64,000 nucleotides of DNA from an uncultured Aquimonas sp. (GTDB lineage Bacteria; Pseudomonadota; Gammaproteobacteria; Xanthomonadales; Xanthomonadaceae): positions 1 through 64,000 of the forward strand of contig NZ_CALART010000008.1 in NCBI RefSeq assembly GCF_937888285.1. The letters are read 5' to 3'. Of this stretch, positions 1-8,418 are shown in pieces (the stretch's first letter is position 1; the number at the start of each line of letters is the position of its first letter). A program made the translations under genes and the position numbers. The notes under the pieces are model-generated. The model did no database searches. It saw nothing but the letters and a program-made list of their open reading frames with translations, and had not been told where the DNA came from.

Positions 1-52
1 CCTCGATGGCTGTCTAACATTCCATCGGGTCCAAGAACCTGGGGGCAAGACA
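1..52 (-). mobile_element. Left end of an IS3-family (IS150-like) insertion sequence, cut by the window edge
   Basis: Read on the minus strand from base 52, the sequence starts TGTCTTGCCCCCAGGTTCTT and continues with GGAC and GATGGAATG. This follows the pattern of IS150-type ends (TGTxxTGCxCCCA, a T-rich stretch, then TTGGAC). It begins exactly where the vgrG reading frame loses similarity to its family, just after the codons for Asn-Phe-Val-Met-Arg-Leu. No transposase is visible because the element would continue beyond base 1. The assignment rests on remembered end consensus and could be wrong at subgroup level. Confidence 0.5.
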
Positions 53-514
53 CAGACGCATCACGAAGTTGGCGTCGGTCTCGCGGTACTGGACGCAGTA
101 GTTCCAGGGCGAGTAGCTGCCGGCGGTGAGCCACTTCACGGCAAACGGGTAGGCGCCGAGCACGTCCTTGACGATGTCGACGACGGTCATCTTCTGGAAG
201 ATGCGGTAGTCGGTGCGGCGGGTGGCGTACCACAGGCCCGGGCGCAGGGTCGCGCGGTAGAGATGCTTGCGGCCCGAGCGCCCGGCCGAGCGGAAGCTCA
301 CACACTGGCCATTCAAGAATCGCTTGTCGCCGCCCTCGACTTCGAACTCGACGGTGAAGGGCTGGCCGAGGGCGGAAGTGGGGGCGAGGCCGCGTTCCTC
401 GGAAGATGCGGTCAGCTCGAACTCGAACAGCTCGGAGACGGCCTCGCGGCCGGTCAGGCGCTCGAAGCGCAGGGCGTCGCCGAAGGGCGAGCTGAGATTG
501 AATAGGCGGTTCAT
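53..514 (-). pseudogene. vgrG: VgrG (type VI secretion spike), N-terminal fragment
   Basis: The 5' part of a T6SS VgrG/Rhs-type spike gene, about 154 residues instead of the usual 600 or more. It starts MNRLFNLSSP and contains family landmarks: the Phe-Glu-Val-Glu beta region, 'RTDYRIFQKMTVVDIVKDVL' and 'YRETDANFVMRL'. After that Leu the frame enters the insertion-sequence end and stops 12 codons later, at base 14. The fragment lacks the gp5-like OB fold and the needle, so it cannot make a spike. No other T6SS gene is nearby, which fits an orphan vgrG island. The call as VgrG is firm; whether the rest survives beyond the element cannot be seen. Confidence 0.8.
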
Positions 515-885
515 TGAACTGCTCAGGCGGGTACGCGGACAAGGCGCGAACTACAGCAGCAGGAGCGTCGCCTGGCAAGAGCAAAACTCCTACCACGCGC
601 CGAGGAAGTTCGCCGATTGACGGGCGCCCTGGTTTCTTTCTCTCGAAGGTCTGAATGATGCCGACGCCACGCGAAGGCCTCGCTGGGTGTTCACGGCAAA
701 GCGCGCCAGAAATCGTCATGGACGCTTTGCGCGCCCCGGTCAAACGCTCGTGTCGCTAGCTGCCGTCAGGGGCGTGCGGGTGTAGCCGCAGCAGCGAGAT
801 GTTCTCTGCGCGCACTCCGTAGTAGACGAAGGCACGACCTATCTGTCTTGCCGACGAGCCCTTTCGCCGTCTGGTGTCGCTCCTC
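515..885. other. Non-coding stretch between vgrG and the kinase gene
   Basis: 371 bases without a convincing gene. The minus-strand frame around 756-860 ends in a short peptide (IGRAFVYYGVRAENISLL) that loosely resembles the end of a RelE/ParE toxin. Upstream that frame only shadows the kinase gene, so at most it is a remnant. Confidence 0.4.
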
Positions 886-1683
886 CTAGAGATTCGCCGG
901 CTCTTGCGAGACCTTGCCCTGCGGCAGCCATAGCCGGAAGCGCGTGCCCTGGCCCGGCAGCGAGGCCACGCAGACATCGCCGCCCAGCGCGCGGATCGCC
1001 TCGCGGGCATAGCTGAGGCCGATGCCGCTGCCGCCACCTTCGCTGCGACGGCTGAAGCCCGGTTCGAAGACGCGCTCGATGTCCTGCGGCGCGATACCGC
1101 TGCCGTTGTCGTCGAGCTCGATGATCAGCAGATCGCCCTGGCGCTGGCAGCGGCTGCGCAGGCGTCCGCGGAAGCCGCTGCCCTCCTGCCGCGCGCGGCG
1201 GGCAATCGCCTGCACCGCGTTCAGCGCCAGATTGAGCAGCACGCGATCGATCACCGCCAGCGGCCCGCGCCATGCATCAAGCTCTGCCGCCTCGTGCGAG
1301 ACATCGAGCGGGCAGCGCGCCTGCGCTGCCGCCAGCATCAGCGCGGCGCGCAGGCGTGCGGCCAGGTCGAAGTCCTGGTGCGCGGCATCCTCGCCCTGGC
1401 CGCGCGCGCGCAGCTCCTCGACCAGGCCGGCGATGCGCTGCTGCGCCGCGGCCAGCGTCTCCAGACGTTCGCCCAGCTGGGTGAAGCGCTGGTCCAGCAC
1501 GGCCGCCACCTCCGGCTCCAGCTCCGCGCCGCCAAGCTGCAGCAGCAGGGTGTGGAAGGCTTTCAGTTCGAGCTCCAGGTCCTGCGTGCTCAGCCGGGCG
1601 ATGCCCAGCGGATTGCCCAGCTCGTGCGCCAGCAGCGCCGCCAGCGCCGGCGGCAGCTGCCAGGGCGCACGGTCGGAGCTCAC
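886..1683 (-). CDS. Cytoplasmic histidine kinase without a sensor domain
   Basis: A 265-residue protein made only of a kinase core. The phospho-acceptor box is HELGNPLG at residues 20-27. The N box (NLALNAVQA) is near 150-158, G1 (DDNGSGI) near 190 and G2 (GGGSGIGLS) near 215. There is no signal peptide, membrane segment or input domain. The ATG overlaps the stop codon of the upstream propeller kinase (ATGA), so the two should be translationally coupled. Its dimerisation region closely copies that of the upstream kinase (shared LLQLGG and LEPEVA blocks), which points to tandem duplication and loss of the sensor. The partner regulator is unknown; the REC-GGDEF protein encoded divergently at 5146 is the nearest candidate. 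Confidence 0.9.
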   Translation of the reverse strand: MSSDRAPWQLPPALAALLAHELGNPLGIARLSTQDLELELKAFHTLLLQLGGAELEPEVAAVLDQRFTQLGERLETLAAAQQRIAGLVEELRARGQGEDAAHQDFDLAARLRAALMLAAAQARCPLDVSHEAAELDAWRGPLAVIDRVLLNLALNAVQAIARRARQEGSGFRGRLRSRCQRQGDLLIIELDDNGSGIAPQDIERVFEPGFSRRSEGGGSGIGLSYAREAIRALGGDVCVASLPGQGTRFRLWLPQGKVSQEPANL

Positions 1684-4600
1684 CGCGGCAGCTCCACCAC
1701 GAACAGTGCGCCGGCCCCGGGCTCGGACTCGACGCGGATGCGGCCGCCATGTTCTTCGGCGATTCCCCAGGCCACCGACAGTCCGAGGCCACTGCCCTGG
1801 CCCACCGCGCGGGTGGTGAAGAAGGGCTCGAAGACATGCGGCAGGACCTCCGCGCGGATGCCGCAGCCGTTGTCGCGCACCTCGAACTCGAAGCGCTCCG
1901 GCAGCGCCCGCGCGCGCACATCGATGCGCCCGCGCCAGTCGGGCGTCGAACGCGAGCGCTGGTCGTCGATCGCACGCGCGGCGTTCTCCAGCAGGCAGAG
2001 GAAGGCCTGCGAGAGGCGCGCGGGCTGGCAGTCCAGCGGCGGCAGCGGCGCGATCTCCTGGTGCACATCGATCGCGCCGCCGTACAGACGGGCGTCCATC
2101 AGCTGCAGAGCGGCCCGCAGTGGCTCGTCGGCGGGCACCACCTTGCGTTCGGACTCGTCGAGTCGCGAGAACACCCGCAGGGCCTGGACGATGTGGTTGA
2201 TCCGATGGCTGCCCTCGGCCACCGTATCGAGCTGCGAGCGCAGCGCCTCGACACGACGCGCGATGGCGCCGGCGACCTCGGGCTCCAGGTCCTCGCCGCC
2301 GAGCTGGAGCAGGAAGGCATGGAACTCGTGCAGCCCGTGCCCGGCATTCCGGCTGGCCAGCTGCACGTAGTTGGCAGGGTTGTTGAGCTCATGCGCGAGG
2401 CCCGCGGTCAGCTGGCCGGCCGCGGCCAGACGCTCGCTCAGCGCAAGCCGGCCAAGCGCGGAGGTGAGATCGGCGGTGCGTGCCTCGACCTCGTGCTGCA
2501 GGCGCCGACGCTGGCCCTCGAGCTGGCGCATGCGCAGGCCAGCGAGGCCCGCCACCAGGCCCAGCGCCAGCAGCACGAACAGCAGCTGCGCCCAGCGCGT
2601 TTCCCACCAGAACGGCGTGATCCGCACCGGCAGCTGCGCCTCGCCGGCCGCTTCCGCGCCCTCGGCGTTGCGCACGCGCACGCGGAACAGGTAATCCCCG
2701 TGCGGCAGGTTGGTGTAGGTCGCGATGCGGCGCCCGCGTGGGGCTTCGATCCACTCGGGGTCGAAGCCGTCCAGCCGGTAGGCGAACTGCAGCTGTTCGG
2801 GGGCGACGAAGTCCGGTGCGGCGAAGCGCAGGCTCAGGTTGCGCGACTTCGCGGCCGGCAGCACCAGCGCATCGAGCAGGTGCGGCGGTGCGCGCAGCGG
2901 CGAGGACGGCTCATCGGCCGCCAGCGCCGGCGCGCGGTTGTCGATCTCCAGCGCCGTGAGCAGCGGCAGCGGCGGCGCCGCTGCGGCCTCGACAGCGTCC
3001 GGCTCGAACACGGTCAGGCCATCGGGGCCGGCGAAGGCCATCACGCCGTCGGCAAGGCGCGCGCGCGCGCCGATCCAGTAGCGGCCAAGCACGCCGTCGG
3101 CGGCGTCATAGCGCCGCAGCTCGCCGCGCGCCGGATCAAAGTGGGCGATGGCGCCGTTGATGCTCATCCACAGACGGCCGCCAGTGTCCTCCAGCAGGGC
3201 GTTCAGGCTGCCCTCGGCCAGGGCGGTGCCGGCAAGCGCGGGCCGCAGCGTGGCGCGCGAGGGGTCGCCATCCGCGGCCGGCAGCAGCTCCAGCAGGCCG
3301 CCGCCATAGGTGGCCACCCACAGCCGGCCGTTGCTGGCCTGCAGCAGGGCCGACGGCCCCGCCGGCAGCTGGCCCGGTCCCGGTGGCGTCATCACCGGAT
3401 GCCGGTGCAGCAGGCGGCCGCTGCGGCGGTCGAACCAGTACAGGCCGTCGTGCGCGCCCAGCAGCACGCGATCGGCATCCAGCGCCTCGATGAAGGTGAC
3501 GATGCTGGCGATCGGATGCTCGGCCAGCATCCTCTTGGCGCCGCGGTCGTAGAGGAACAGGCCGCGGGTATCGGCCGCCACCCAGACCCGCTCGCCGTCG
3601 ACCAGGAAGCGACGCGAACGCACGCCGGCCAGCTCGGGCGCCAGCGGCGCCGGCTGCAGGTCGCCCTCGCGGTCGGCGATGTACAGGCCCTGGCGCGTGG
3701 CCAGCCACAGCCCCTCCGGCTGCAGGTCCATCGAGTAGACAAAGCCGCCCGGCGACGGCGCCAGCTCGCGCAGCTGACCGCGGCCTGGCGTGAAGTGGTA
3801 GATCGCATCGGCGCCGCCCAGCCACAGGCCCTCGCCGTCGGCGACCAGGGCGGCGATGCCCGGCGAGCGCAGGGCGCGCGTCGAAGGCGAATCGGGGTCG
3901 TAGCTGCGGAAGCGGTTGTTGTAGGCGCTGAGCCGGCTGGCGCCGCCCTCCCAAGTGCCGATCCACAGCGTATCGGCGCGATCGCGCAGCAGCGACATGA
4001 CCCGCCCGCGGCCGAGGCTGTAGCGCTGGTGGCGATGGTGCTCGTAGCGCAGGCTCTGCAGCTCGCCCTGCGCATCCTCGCGGTAGACCTGCAGGCCGGA
4101 CTCGTCGCCCGCCCACAGCAGACCGCGGCGATCCGCCAGCAGGGTGCGCACTTCGCTGCGCGCCTGCGGGGCCTCGCGCCAGAGCCCGCTGTCGACATCA
4201 AGGATCGACAGCGGCAAACCCTCGCCCCCGACCCACAGGCGCCCGCGCGCATCGAAGGCCAGCGCGTGCACCGGCCGCCCGCTGGCGGGGCCCATCGGCG
4301 CAGGCTGGAATTCGCCACGCTGTATGTCCAGCCGCCACAGGCCGTGCACCGTGCCGACCCACAGCACATCGCCGCGCGACAGCAGGGCACGCACGCGCTG
4401 GTCGCCCTCGCCTGCAGGCAGCACGAAATTGCGGAAGCCGCCGTCGGATTCGCGCAGCGACACGCCGCCGTCCGAACCGATCCACAGCCGTCCGCCAGCG
4501 TCGACGTGCAGGGCAAGGACGCTGTCGCCGGCCAAGCTGCGCGGGTCACCGGGCGCGTGCCGGAACACCTCGAAGCGCTCCTGCTCGGGCAGCAGCCGAT

Positions 4601-4937
4601 TCAGGCCGGCCTCGGTGCCGATCCACAGCTCGCCTTGGGCATCCACGGCCAGCGCGCTGACCCAGTTGTTCGACAGGCTGCCGGGCCGCTGGCTGTCCGG
4701 CCGGAACACGCGGAAGTCGAAGCCGTCGAAGCGGTTCAGGCCGTCCTGGGTGCCCATCCAGACGAAGCCGTGTCGATCCTGCGCCAGCGCCAGCACGCTG
4801 CCCTGCGACAGGCCCTGCTCCTGCTCCAGCCGGCGGAAACGCAGGTCGCTGTCGTCAAGCGCCGCCAGCAGCAGCTGCGGCACCAGCAGCAGCAGGGCCG
4901 CGCACTGCGTGAGGACGGATCGACTGCGGATCGGCAT
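1680..4937 (-). CDS. Beta-propeller sensor histidine kinase (Reg_prop, Y_Y_Y, HisKA, HATPase)
   Basis: A membrane sensor kinase of about 1085 residues. A signal peptide (MPIRSRSVLTQ, then a Leu-rich core) precedes about 14 two-component-regulator propeller repeats of the form 'G.lWvGT..GL.rf', then a Y_Y_Y domain, one transmembrane helix near residues 780-805, the H box LAHELNNPAN near 847 and an ATPase domain with N box CLLENAARA, DNGCGI and GQGSGLGLS. There is no fused receiver or DNA-binding domain, unlike the hybrid kinases of Bacteroidota. The frame is open to an ATG at 5012, but the ATG at 4937 places the signal peptide at the N terminus. The gene is divergent from the REC-GGDEF gene (208 bases between starts), which suggests a pathway from periplasmic ligand to c-di-GMP. 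Confidence 0.9.
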   Translation of the reverse strand: MPIRSRSVLTQCAALLLLVPQLLLAALDDSDLRFRRLEQEQGLSQGSVLALAQDRHGFVWMGTQDGLNRFDGFDFRVFRPDSQRPGSLSNNWVSALAVDAQGELWIGTEAGLNRLLPEQERFEVFRHAPGDPRSLAGDSVLALHVDAGGRLWIGSDGGVSLRESDGGFRNFVLPAGEGDQRVRALLSRGDVLWVGTVHGLWRLDIQRGEFQPAPMGPASGRPVHALAFDARGRLWVGGEGLPLSILDVDSGLWREAPQARSEVRTLLADRRGLLWAGDESGLQVYREDAQGELQSLRYEHHRHQRYSLGRGRVMSLLRDRADTLWIGTWEGGASRLSAYNNRFRSYDPDSPSTRALRSPGIAALVADGEGLWLGGADAIYHFTPGRGQLRELAPSPGGFVYSMDLQPEGLWLATRQGLYIADREGDLQPAPLAPELAGVRSRRFLVDGERVWVAADTRGLFLYDRGAKRMLAEHPIASIVTFIEALDADRVLLGAHDGLYWFDRRSGRLLHRHPVMTPPGPGQLPAGPSALLQASNGRLWVATYGGGLLELLPAADGDPSRATLRPALAGTALAEGSLNALLEDTGGRLWMSINGAIAHFDPARGELRRYDAADGVLGRYWIGARARLADGVMAFAGPDGLTVFEPDAVEAAAAPPLPLLTALEIDNRAPALAADEPSSPLRAPPHLLDALVLPAAKSRNLSLRFAAPDFVAPEQLQFAYRLDGFDPEWIEAPRGRRIATYTNLPHGDYLFRVRVRNAEGAEAAGEAQLPVRITPFWWETRWAQLLFVLLALGLVAGLAGLRMRQLEGQRRRLQHEVEARTADLTSALGRLALSERLAAAGQLTAGLAHELNNPANYVQLASRNAGHGLHEFHAFLLQLGGEDLEPEVAGAIARRVEALRSQLDTVAEGSHRINHIVQALRVFSRLDESERKVVPADEPLRAALQLMDARLYGGAIDVHQEIAPLPPLDCQPARLSQAFLCLLENAARAIDDQRSRSTPDWRGRIDVRARALPERFEFEVRDNGCGIRAEVLPHVFEPFFTTRAVGQGSGLGLSVAWGIAEEHGGRIRVESEPGAGALFVVELPR

Positions 4938-5145
4938 CGGCGGCAAGGCGGCACACCTGCGGGAAGCTGCGGCGATGCTATCCGACATTGCGGCGCGCAG
5001 TGCAGGTGCCACGGTGCGGTCAAGGCTCGGCCGGCTTCACGTCGACGCGGTGGCGCGGATCGCGCGAACGGATTGGCGAATCGCGCCCGCTGCAGCATCA
5101 TCCACCTGAGCCCGCGCCCGCCGCGGGCCACAGGGGGAGCACCGC

Positions 5146-6297
5146 GTGAGCGTGTTCAAGAAGGAGCGCCTGCCGCCGGAAGACGCGCGCGTCGATCCGA
5201 CGCATAGCGTGCTGGTGGTGGATGACGAACCCGGCAACCTGAGCGTGCTGCGCGCCCTGCTGGCGCCGCGCTTCCGCGTGCTCGAAGCCGATGGCGGTGC
5301 TGCTGCGCTGGCCCTGCTCGACGCGCTGCCGGCGGAACAGCTGCCCAGCGTGGTGCTCAGCGACCAGCGCATGCCGGGAATGACCGGCGTCGAGCTGTGC
5401 AGCCAGCTCGGCCAGCGCCTGCCCCATGCCATCCGCATCATCGTCACCGGCTTCGTCGACGTCGGCGCGGTGGTCGACGCGATCAACAGCGCGGGCATCC
5501 ACAAGTTCGTGGTCAAGCCCTATGACCGCGACCAGCTGCTGCTGACCGTCGAGCGCGCCATCGAAACCTGGGAGATGCGCCGGCGCATCGACCTGCACGT
5601 GCAGGAGCTCGAAGCCACGGTGCGGCAGCGCACCGCCGAGCTGGAGCAGGCCAACGCCGCCCTGCGTCTCGCCAATGCCGAGATCGAGCGGGCCAGCCTG
5701 ACCGATCCATTGACCGGTCTTGGCAACCGTCGCGACGCGCGCCGCCAGCTCGAAGCGGCCGCCAGCGACGAGCGCCGGCACACCGCCTCCGACCGCCAGG
5801 TCGTGCTGGTGCTGGACATCGACCACTTCAAGCAGGTCAACGACCGCTTCGGCCATGCCGGCGGCGACGCCCTGCTGGTCGCGTTCTCGGCCCTGCTGCG
5901 CCAGCACTGCCGCAGCGATGATCTGGCGATCCGCTGGGGCGGCGAGGAGTTCCTGATGCGCTTCGGCGTGCGCGACGAGGCGCATGCCCTGCAGCGCGCC
6001 GACGCCCTGCGCGCAGCGATCGCCGACACCCTGTTCGACATGGGCGAGGGCCGCCAGACCCGCTGCACCACCTCGATCGGCCTGGCCTGCCTGCCGCTCG
6101 ATCCGGAACGTCCGGACTGGCTGGACTGGCAGCAGGTGATCGAACTCGCCGACCACGCGCTGTACCTCGCCAAGCGCGCCGGCCGCAACCGCGTGGTCGG
6201 CCTGTTCGCGACCGGGCTCGCGCCCTGTCCAGTCGACACCGGCAATGCCGAAGCCCTGCTGGCGGCGGGCTGCATCGAGCAGCGCGTGCCCGCTTGA
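5146..6297 (+). CDS. Response regulator with diguanylate cyclase domain (REC-GGDEF)
   Basis: A 383-residue soluble regulator. The receiver domain (residues ~20-135) has the acidic pair in VVDDEP, the phospho-acceptor Asp in VVLSDQRMPGM and the conserved Lys in VVKPYDRD. A coiled coil (~145-180) joins it to a GGDEF domain with the active signature GGEEF. An inhibitory I-site RSDD sits five residues before that signature, so the enzyme should make c-di-GMP and be product-inhibited. The start is GTG with a good ribosome site (AGGGGAGC) upstream. This is the WspR/PleD-like class. It lacks its own kinase gene in tandem, and the divergent propeller kinase is its likely partner by position. Confidence 0.92.
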   Translation: MSVFKKERLPPEDARVDPTHSVLVVDDEPGNLSVLRALLAPRFRVLEADGGAAALALLDALPAEQLPSVVLSDQRMPGMTGVELCSQLGQRLPHAIRIIVTGFVDVGAVVDAINSAGIHKFVVKPYDRDQLLLTVERAIETWEMRRRIDLHVQELEATVRQRTAELEQANAALRLANAEIERASLTDPLTGLGNRRDARRQLEAAASDERRHTASDRQVVLVLDIDHFKQVNDRFGHAGGDALLVAFSALLRQHCRSDDLAIRWGGEEFLMRFGVRDEAHALQRADALRAAIADTLFDMGEGRQTRCTTSIGLACLPLDPERPDWLDWQQVIELADHALYLAKRAGRNRVVGLFATGLAPCPVDTGNAEALLAAGCIEQRVPA

Positions 6298-6345
6298 ACA
6301 CCGACCACCACAGACGATGCGGGTGTGCAGGCTAGACCCATGACT

Positions 6346-6373
6346 CGTCATCCCCGCGAACGCGGGGATCCAG
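6346..6373. repeat. REP-like palindrome (GTCATCCCCGCG... family)
   Basis: The sequence GTCATCCCCGCGAACGCGGG followed by GATCCAG is an imperfect palindrome. Related copies occur at 43191-43222 and 43357-43412. It lies in the 305-base gap between two convergent genes; the rest of that gap holds only the terminator at 6546. Confidence 0.7.
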
Positions 6374-6545
6374 TCAACAGGGCGCAGCGTCTGAGGCGCC
6401 CCACCTGGAGCTCACTCGCCCCTGGTCCGGTGCATCCGCGCCCCACTGCGGTCGACGCATACGCAAACCCCACGCGCTATCGACGACCCTCCGGTCTGCG
6501 GCTCCCATCCTGTGGCCGAGCACTGAGCCTCAGGTCCATAAACGC

Positions 6546-6575
6546 CGAAGGGGCCGGCATGAGCCGGCCCCTTCG
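6546..6575 (-). terminator. Hairpin terminator after the beta-helix gene
   Basis: A perfect 13-bp stem (CGAAGGGGCCGGC and its complement) with a 4-base loop lies 28 bases past the stop codon of the minus-strand gene. On that strand it is followed by GCGTTTAT, a weak T-rich tail. It would close the long TonB operon. Confidence 0.65.
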
Positions 6576-6602
6576 CTTCGCTCCCAGCCAGGTCGCGAAG
6601 GT

Positions 6603-8294
6603 TCAGCGCGGGAGGTTGACCGTCCAGCCGGCCGTCCAGTTGTCGCGGGGGCCGGCGAAGGCGCCGCGGAACTGCACCGGACGGAAGAAGGCATTGCTCG
6701 GCGCCTGCCCGCCACTCAGCAGCGGCGAGGTCGCGGTCGGCAGGAAGCCGCCGCTGATCAGCTGCGGGTCGCCCGAGCCATTGCCGGTGCCGGCGTTGTA
6801 CCAGGCGCTGACGGCGTAGGCGTTGGTAGCAACATCCTCGAAGGCGCCGTTGAGGCAGGTGCCGACCCAGGAATGGGTCATGGTCAGGGTGTTGCCCGTC
6901 TGGGTGGCCGAGCTCAGCGCATAGGTCTGCGCATCGACGAGGTTGATGCAGCGGTCACGGAAGCCGGTGACGACCAGGTTCGAGTAGTTTCCGCCCGAGC
7001 CGCGACGGATGCGCATGCCCTCATTGCCCACTTCGCCGCGACCCACCAGGGTCATGTTCGACACCACCGGCTGGGTGCGCGGGGTCTTGTCGGAAGCGGG
7101 GTTGTCGTTGTCCGACTCGATGCCGTTGCTGTCACCGCCCTGGTCGGGGTTGATGCCCTGCCAGGCCAGCGCGAACTGGATCTTGCCGTTGTAGCCCTGG
7201 TCGAAGTCGAAACAGTCGTCGCCCATGTTCGAGCAGACCAGGTACTTGCCGTTGACGCTGCCGCCGAAGAACTCGAAGCCGTCGTCGAGGCCACCATCGA
7301 CCTGGACGTGCTCCAGCACGGTGCCCGAGCCGACCGCGTTCAGGGTCAGCGAATTCAGCTCCTCGTTCGGCGCGATCTGCTGGCCGGCCCAGAGGATGCG
7401 CACGTAGCGCAGCGCACCCGAGCTGTCGTCCAGCACCGGCGGCACGGCGCCGTAGACCAGCTCCGGCACCGCCTCGAAGCGGCAGGGGGTGGTCGCGGTG
7501 GCGTCATTGCAGATCGAGCGACCGTTCAGCACGAGGCCGGCCCAGGAACCCGGACGCGCTTCCGGACCAGTGAAGGTGATCGGCTGGGTGGGGGTGCCCT
7601 CGGCGTACAGGCGGCCACCCTGCTTGACCGCGATGAAGTTGGGCGAGCTGATGTTGGTCGAGCCCTGCACGGTCACGCCCGGGGCGATGGTCAGGGTCGC
7701 ATTGTTCTCGACCGAAACCTGGCCGCGCACGATGTACTTCTTGCCGGCCGGCAGGAACAGGTTGTTGGTGATGCTGTTGGGCAGGAGGCAGTCGCTGCCA
7801 TCCGCCGTGGTGCCGGCCGGGCAGGACGCGACCGGCTCGTTGCACTCCAGGGCCGTGATCGGGCTGGTCGGCTGGAACACGAAGTTGGCGTTCGACAAGC
7901 CCGCGGTGGCGTTCGGGGTGATGTTCACCACCACGCCGTTGCAGGCGAACGAGACCTGGGCGGTGGCGAAGATGTTCTCGGCCGGGGTGCCGCGCTCGCT
8001 GAAGCGGCCGCCGCTGTAGCGGAAGAGGTTGACGCCGGCGTAGTCGTTCTGGCCCGCCACCATCGGCACGGCGAAGGTGAACCACACCTGGTTGCCGCTG
8101 TTGTCATAGGTGAAGAAGGCGCCGAAAGTGACGTTGGCGCTGGGGATGTAGTCGAGCAGCAGGCCCTTGTTGTCGGAACCGGCGACGTTGGTCCAGGCGC
8201 CATCGAAGGCTTCGGTGACGATCGAAGCGGAGGCCGGGCCGGCCAGGGCCAGGGCGCACGAAGTCGCGAGCAGGGTCTTGCGGATGGAACGCAT
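6603..8294 (-). CDS. Secreted beta-helix protein paired with the TonB receptor
   Basis: A 563-residue exported protein. The signal peptide starts MRSIRKTLLATS and ends ...GPASA. An N-terminal beta domain (~25-130, 'FFTYDNSGNQVWFTF') resembles a module common in secreted Lysobacterales proteins. After a Cys-rich linker comes a repetitive region with phrases such as 'LTIAPGVTVQG' and 'GTPTQPITFTG', typical of right-handed parallel beta-helix surface proteins. Asp/Asn-rich stretches such as DNDNPASDK may bind metal. There is no lipobox. It follows the TonB receptor by 124 bases and has its own candidate Pho box upstream. The start at 8294 was chosen over the longer frame (8408) because of the signal peptide. 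The function is unknown; a ligand-binding partner or a hydrolase for the receptor is plausible. Confidence 0.82.
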   Translation of the reverse strand: MRSIRKTLLATSCALALAGPASASIVTEAFDGAWTNVAGSDNKGLLLDYIPSANVTFGAFFTYDNSGNQVWFTFAVPMVAGQNDYAGVNLFRYSGGRFSERGTPAENIFATAQVSFACNGVVVNITPNATAGLSNANFVFQPTSPITALECNEPVASCPAGTTADGSDCLLPNSITNNLFLPAGKKYIVRGQVSVENNATLTIAPGVTVQGSTNISSPNFIAVKQGGRLYAEGTPTQPITFTGPEARPGSWAGLVLNGRSICNDATATTPCRFEAVPELVYGAVPPVLDDSSGALRYVRILWAGQQIAPNEELNSLTLNAVGSGTVLEHVQVDGGLDDGFEFFGGSVNGKYLVCSNMGDDCFDFDQGYNGKIQFALAWQGINPDQGGDSNGIESDNDNPASDKTPRTQPVVSNMTLVGRGEVGNEGMRIRRGSGGNYSNLVVTGFRDRCINLVDAQTYALSSATQTGNTLTMTHSWVGTCLNGAFEDVATNAYAVSAWYNAGTGNGSGDPQLISGGFLPTATSPLLSGGQAPSNAFFRPVQFRGAFAGPRDNWTAGWTVNLPR

Positions 8295-8384
8295 GGGGAA
8301 GCTCCGTAAGTGGGGGATCACGTCGAGGGTGTCGACGGGAGCTCGCACACTAAGAAGCTTTTGTTTCAACGAGCCTTCGCAGGC

Positions 8385-8402
8385 ATGACCGTTTGGTGAC
8401 AG
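8385..8402 (-). promoter_or_regulatory. Candidate Pho box upstream of the beta-helix gene
   Basis: On the minus strand the site reads CTGTCACCAAACGGTCAT: two 7-mers (CTGTCAC and CGGTCAT) separated by 4 bases. The known PhoB site is CTGTCAT-N4-CTGTCAT, so this is the closest match in the window. It lies 91 bases before the ATG, partly over the end of the receptor gene's 3' flank. A -10 hexamer at the usual distance is poor (GCTCGT), which lowers confidence in the promoter though not in the box. Confidence 0.5.
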
Positions 8403-8418
8403 CGACACCCGCGCCAGT

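Noticed and set aside
756..860. Possible end of a RelE/ParE toxin on the minus strand
   Set aside because: Only about 30 codons look protein-like, and no start or antitoxin is present.
1749..5207. 1152-residue open frame on the plus strand opposite the propeller kinase
   Set aside because: High-GC shadow: no family motifs, Arg/Gln/Ala-rich composition, and the opposite strand encodes a well-conserved kinase.
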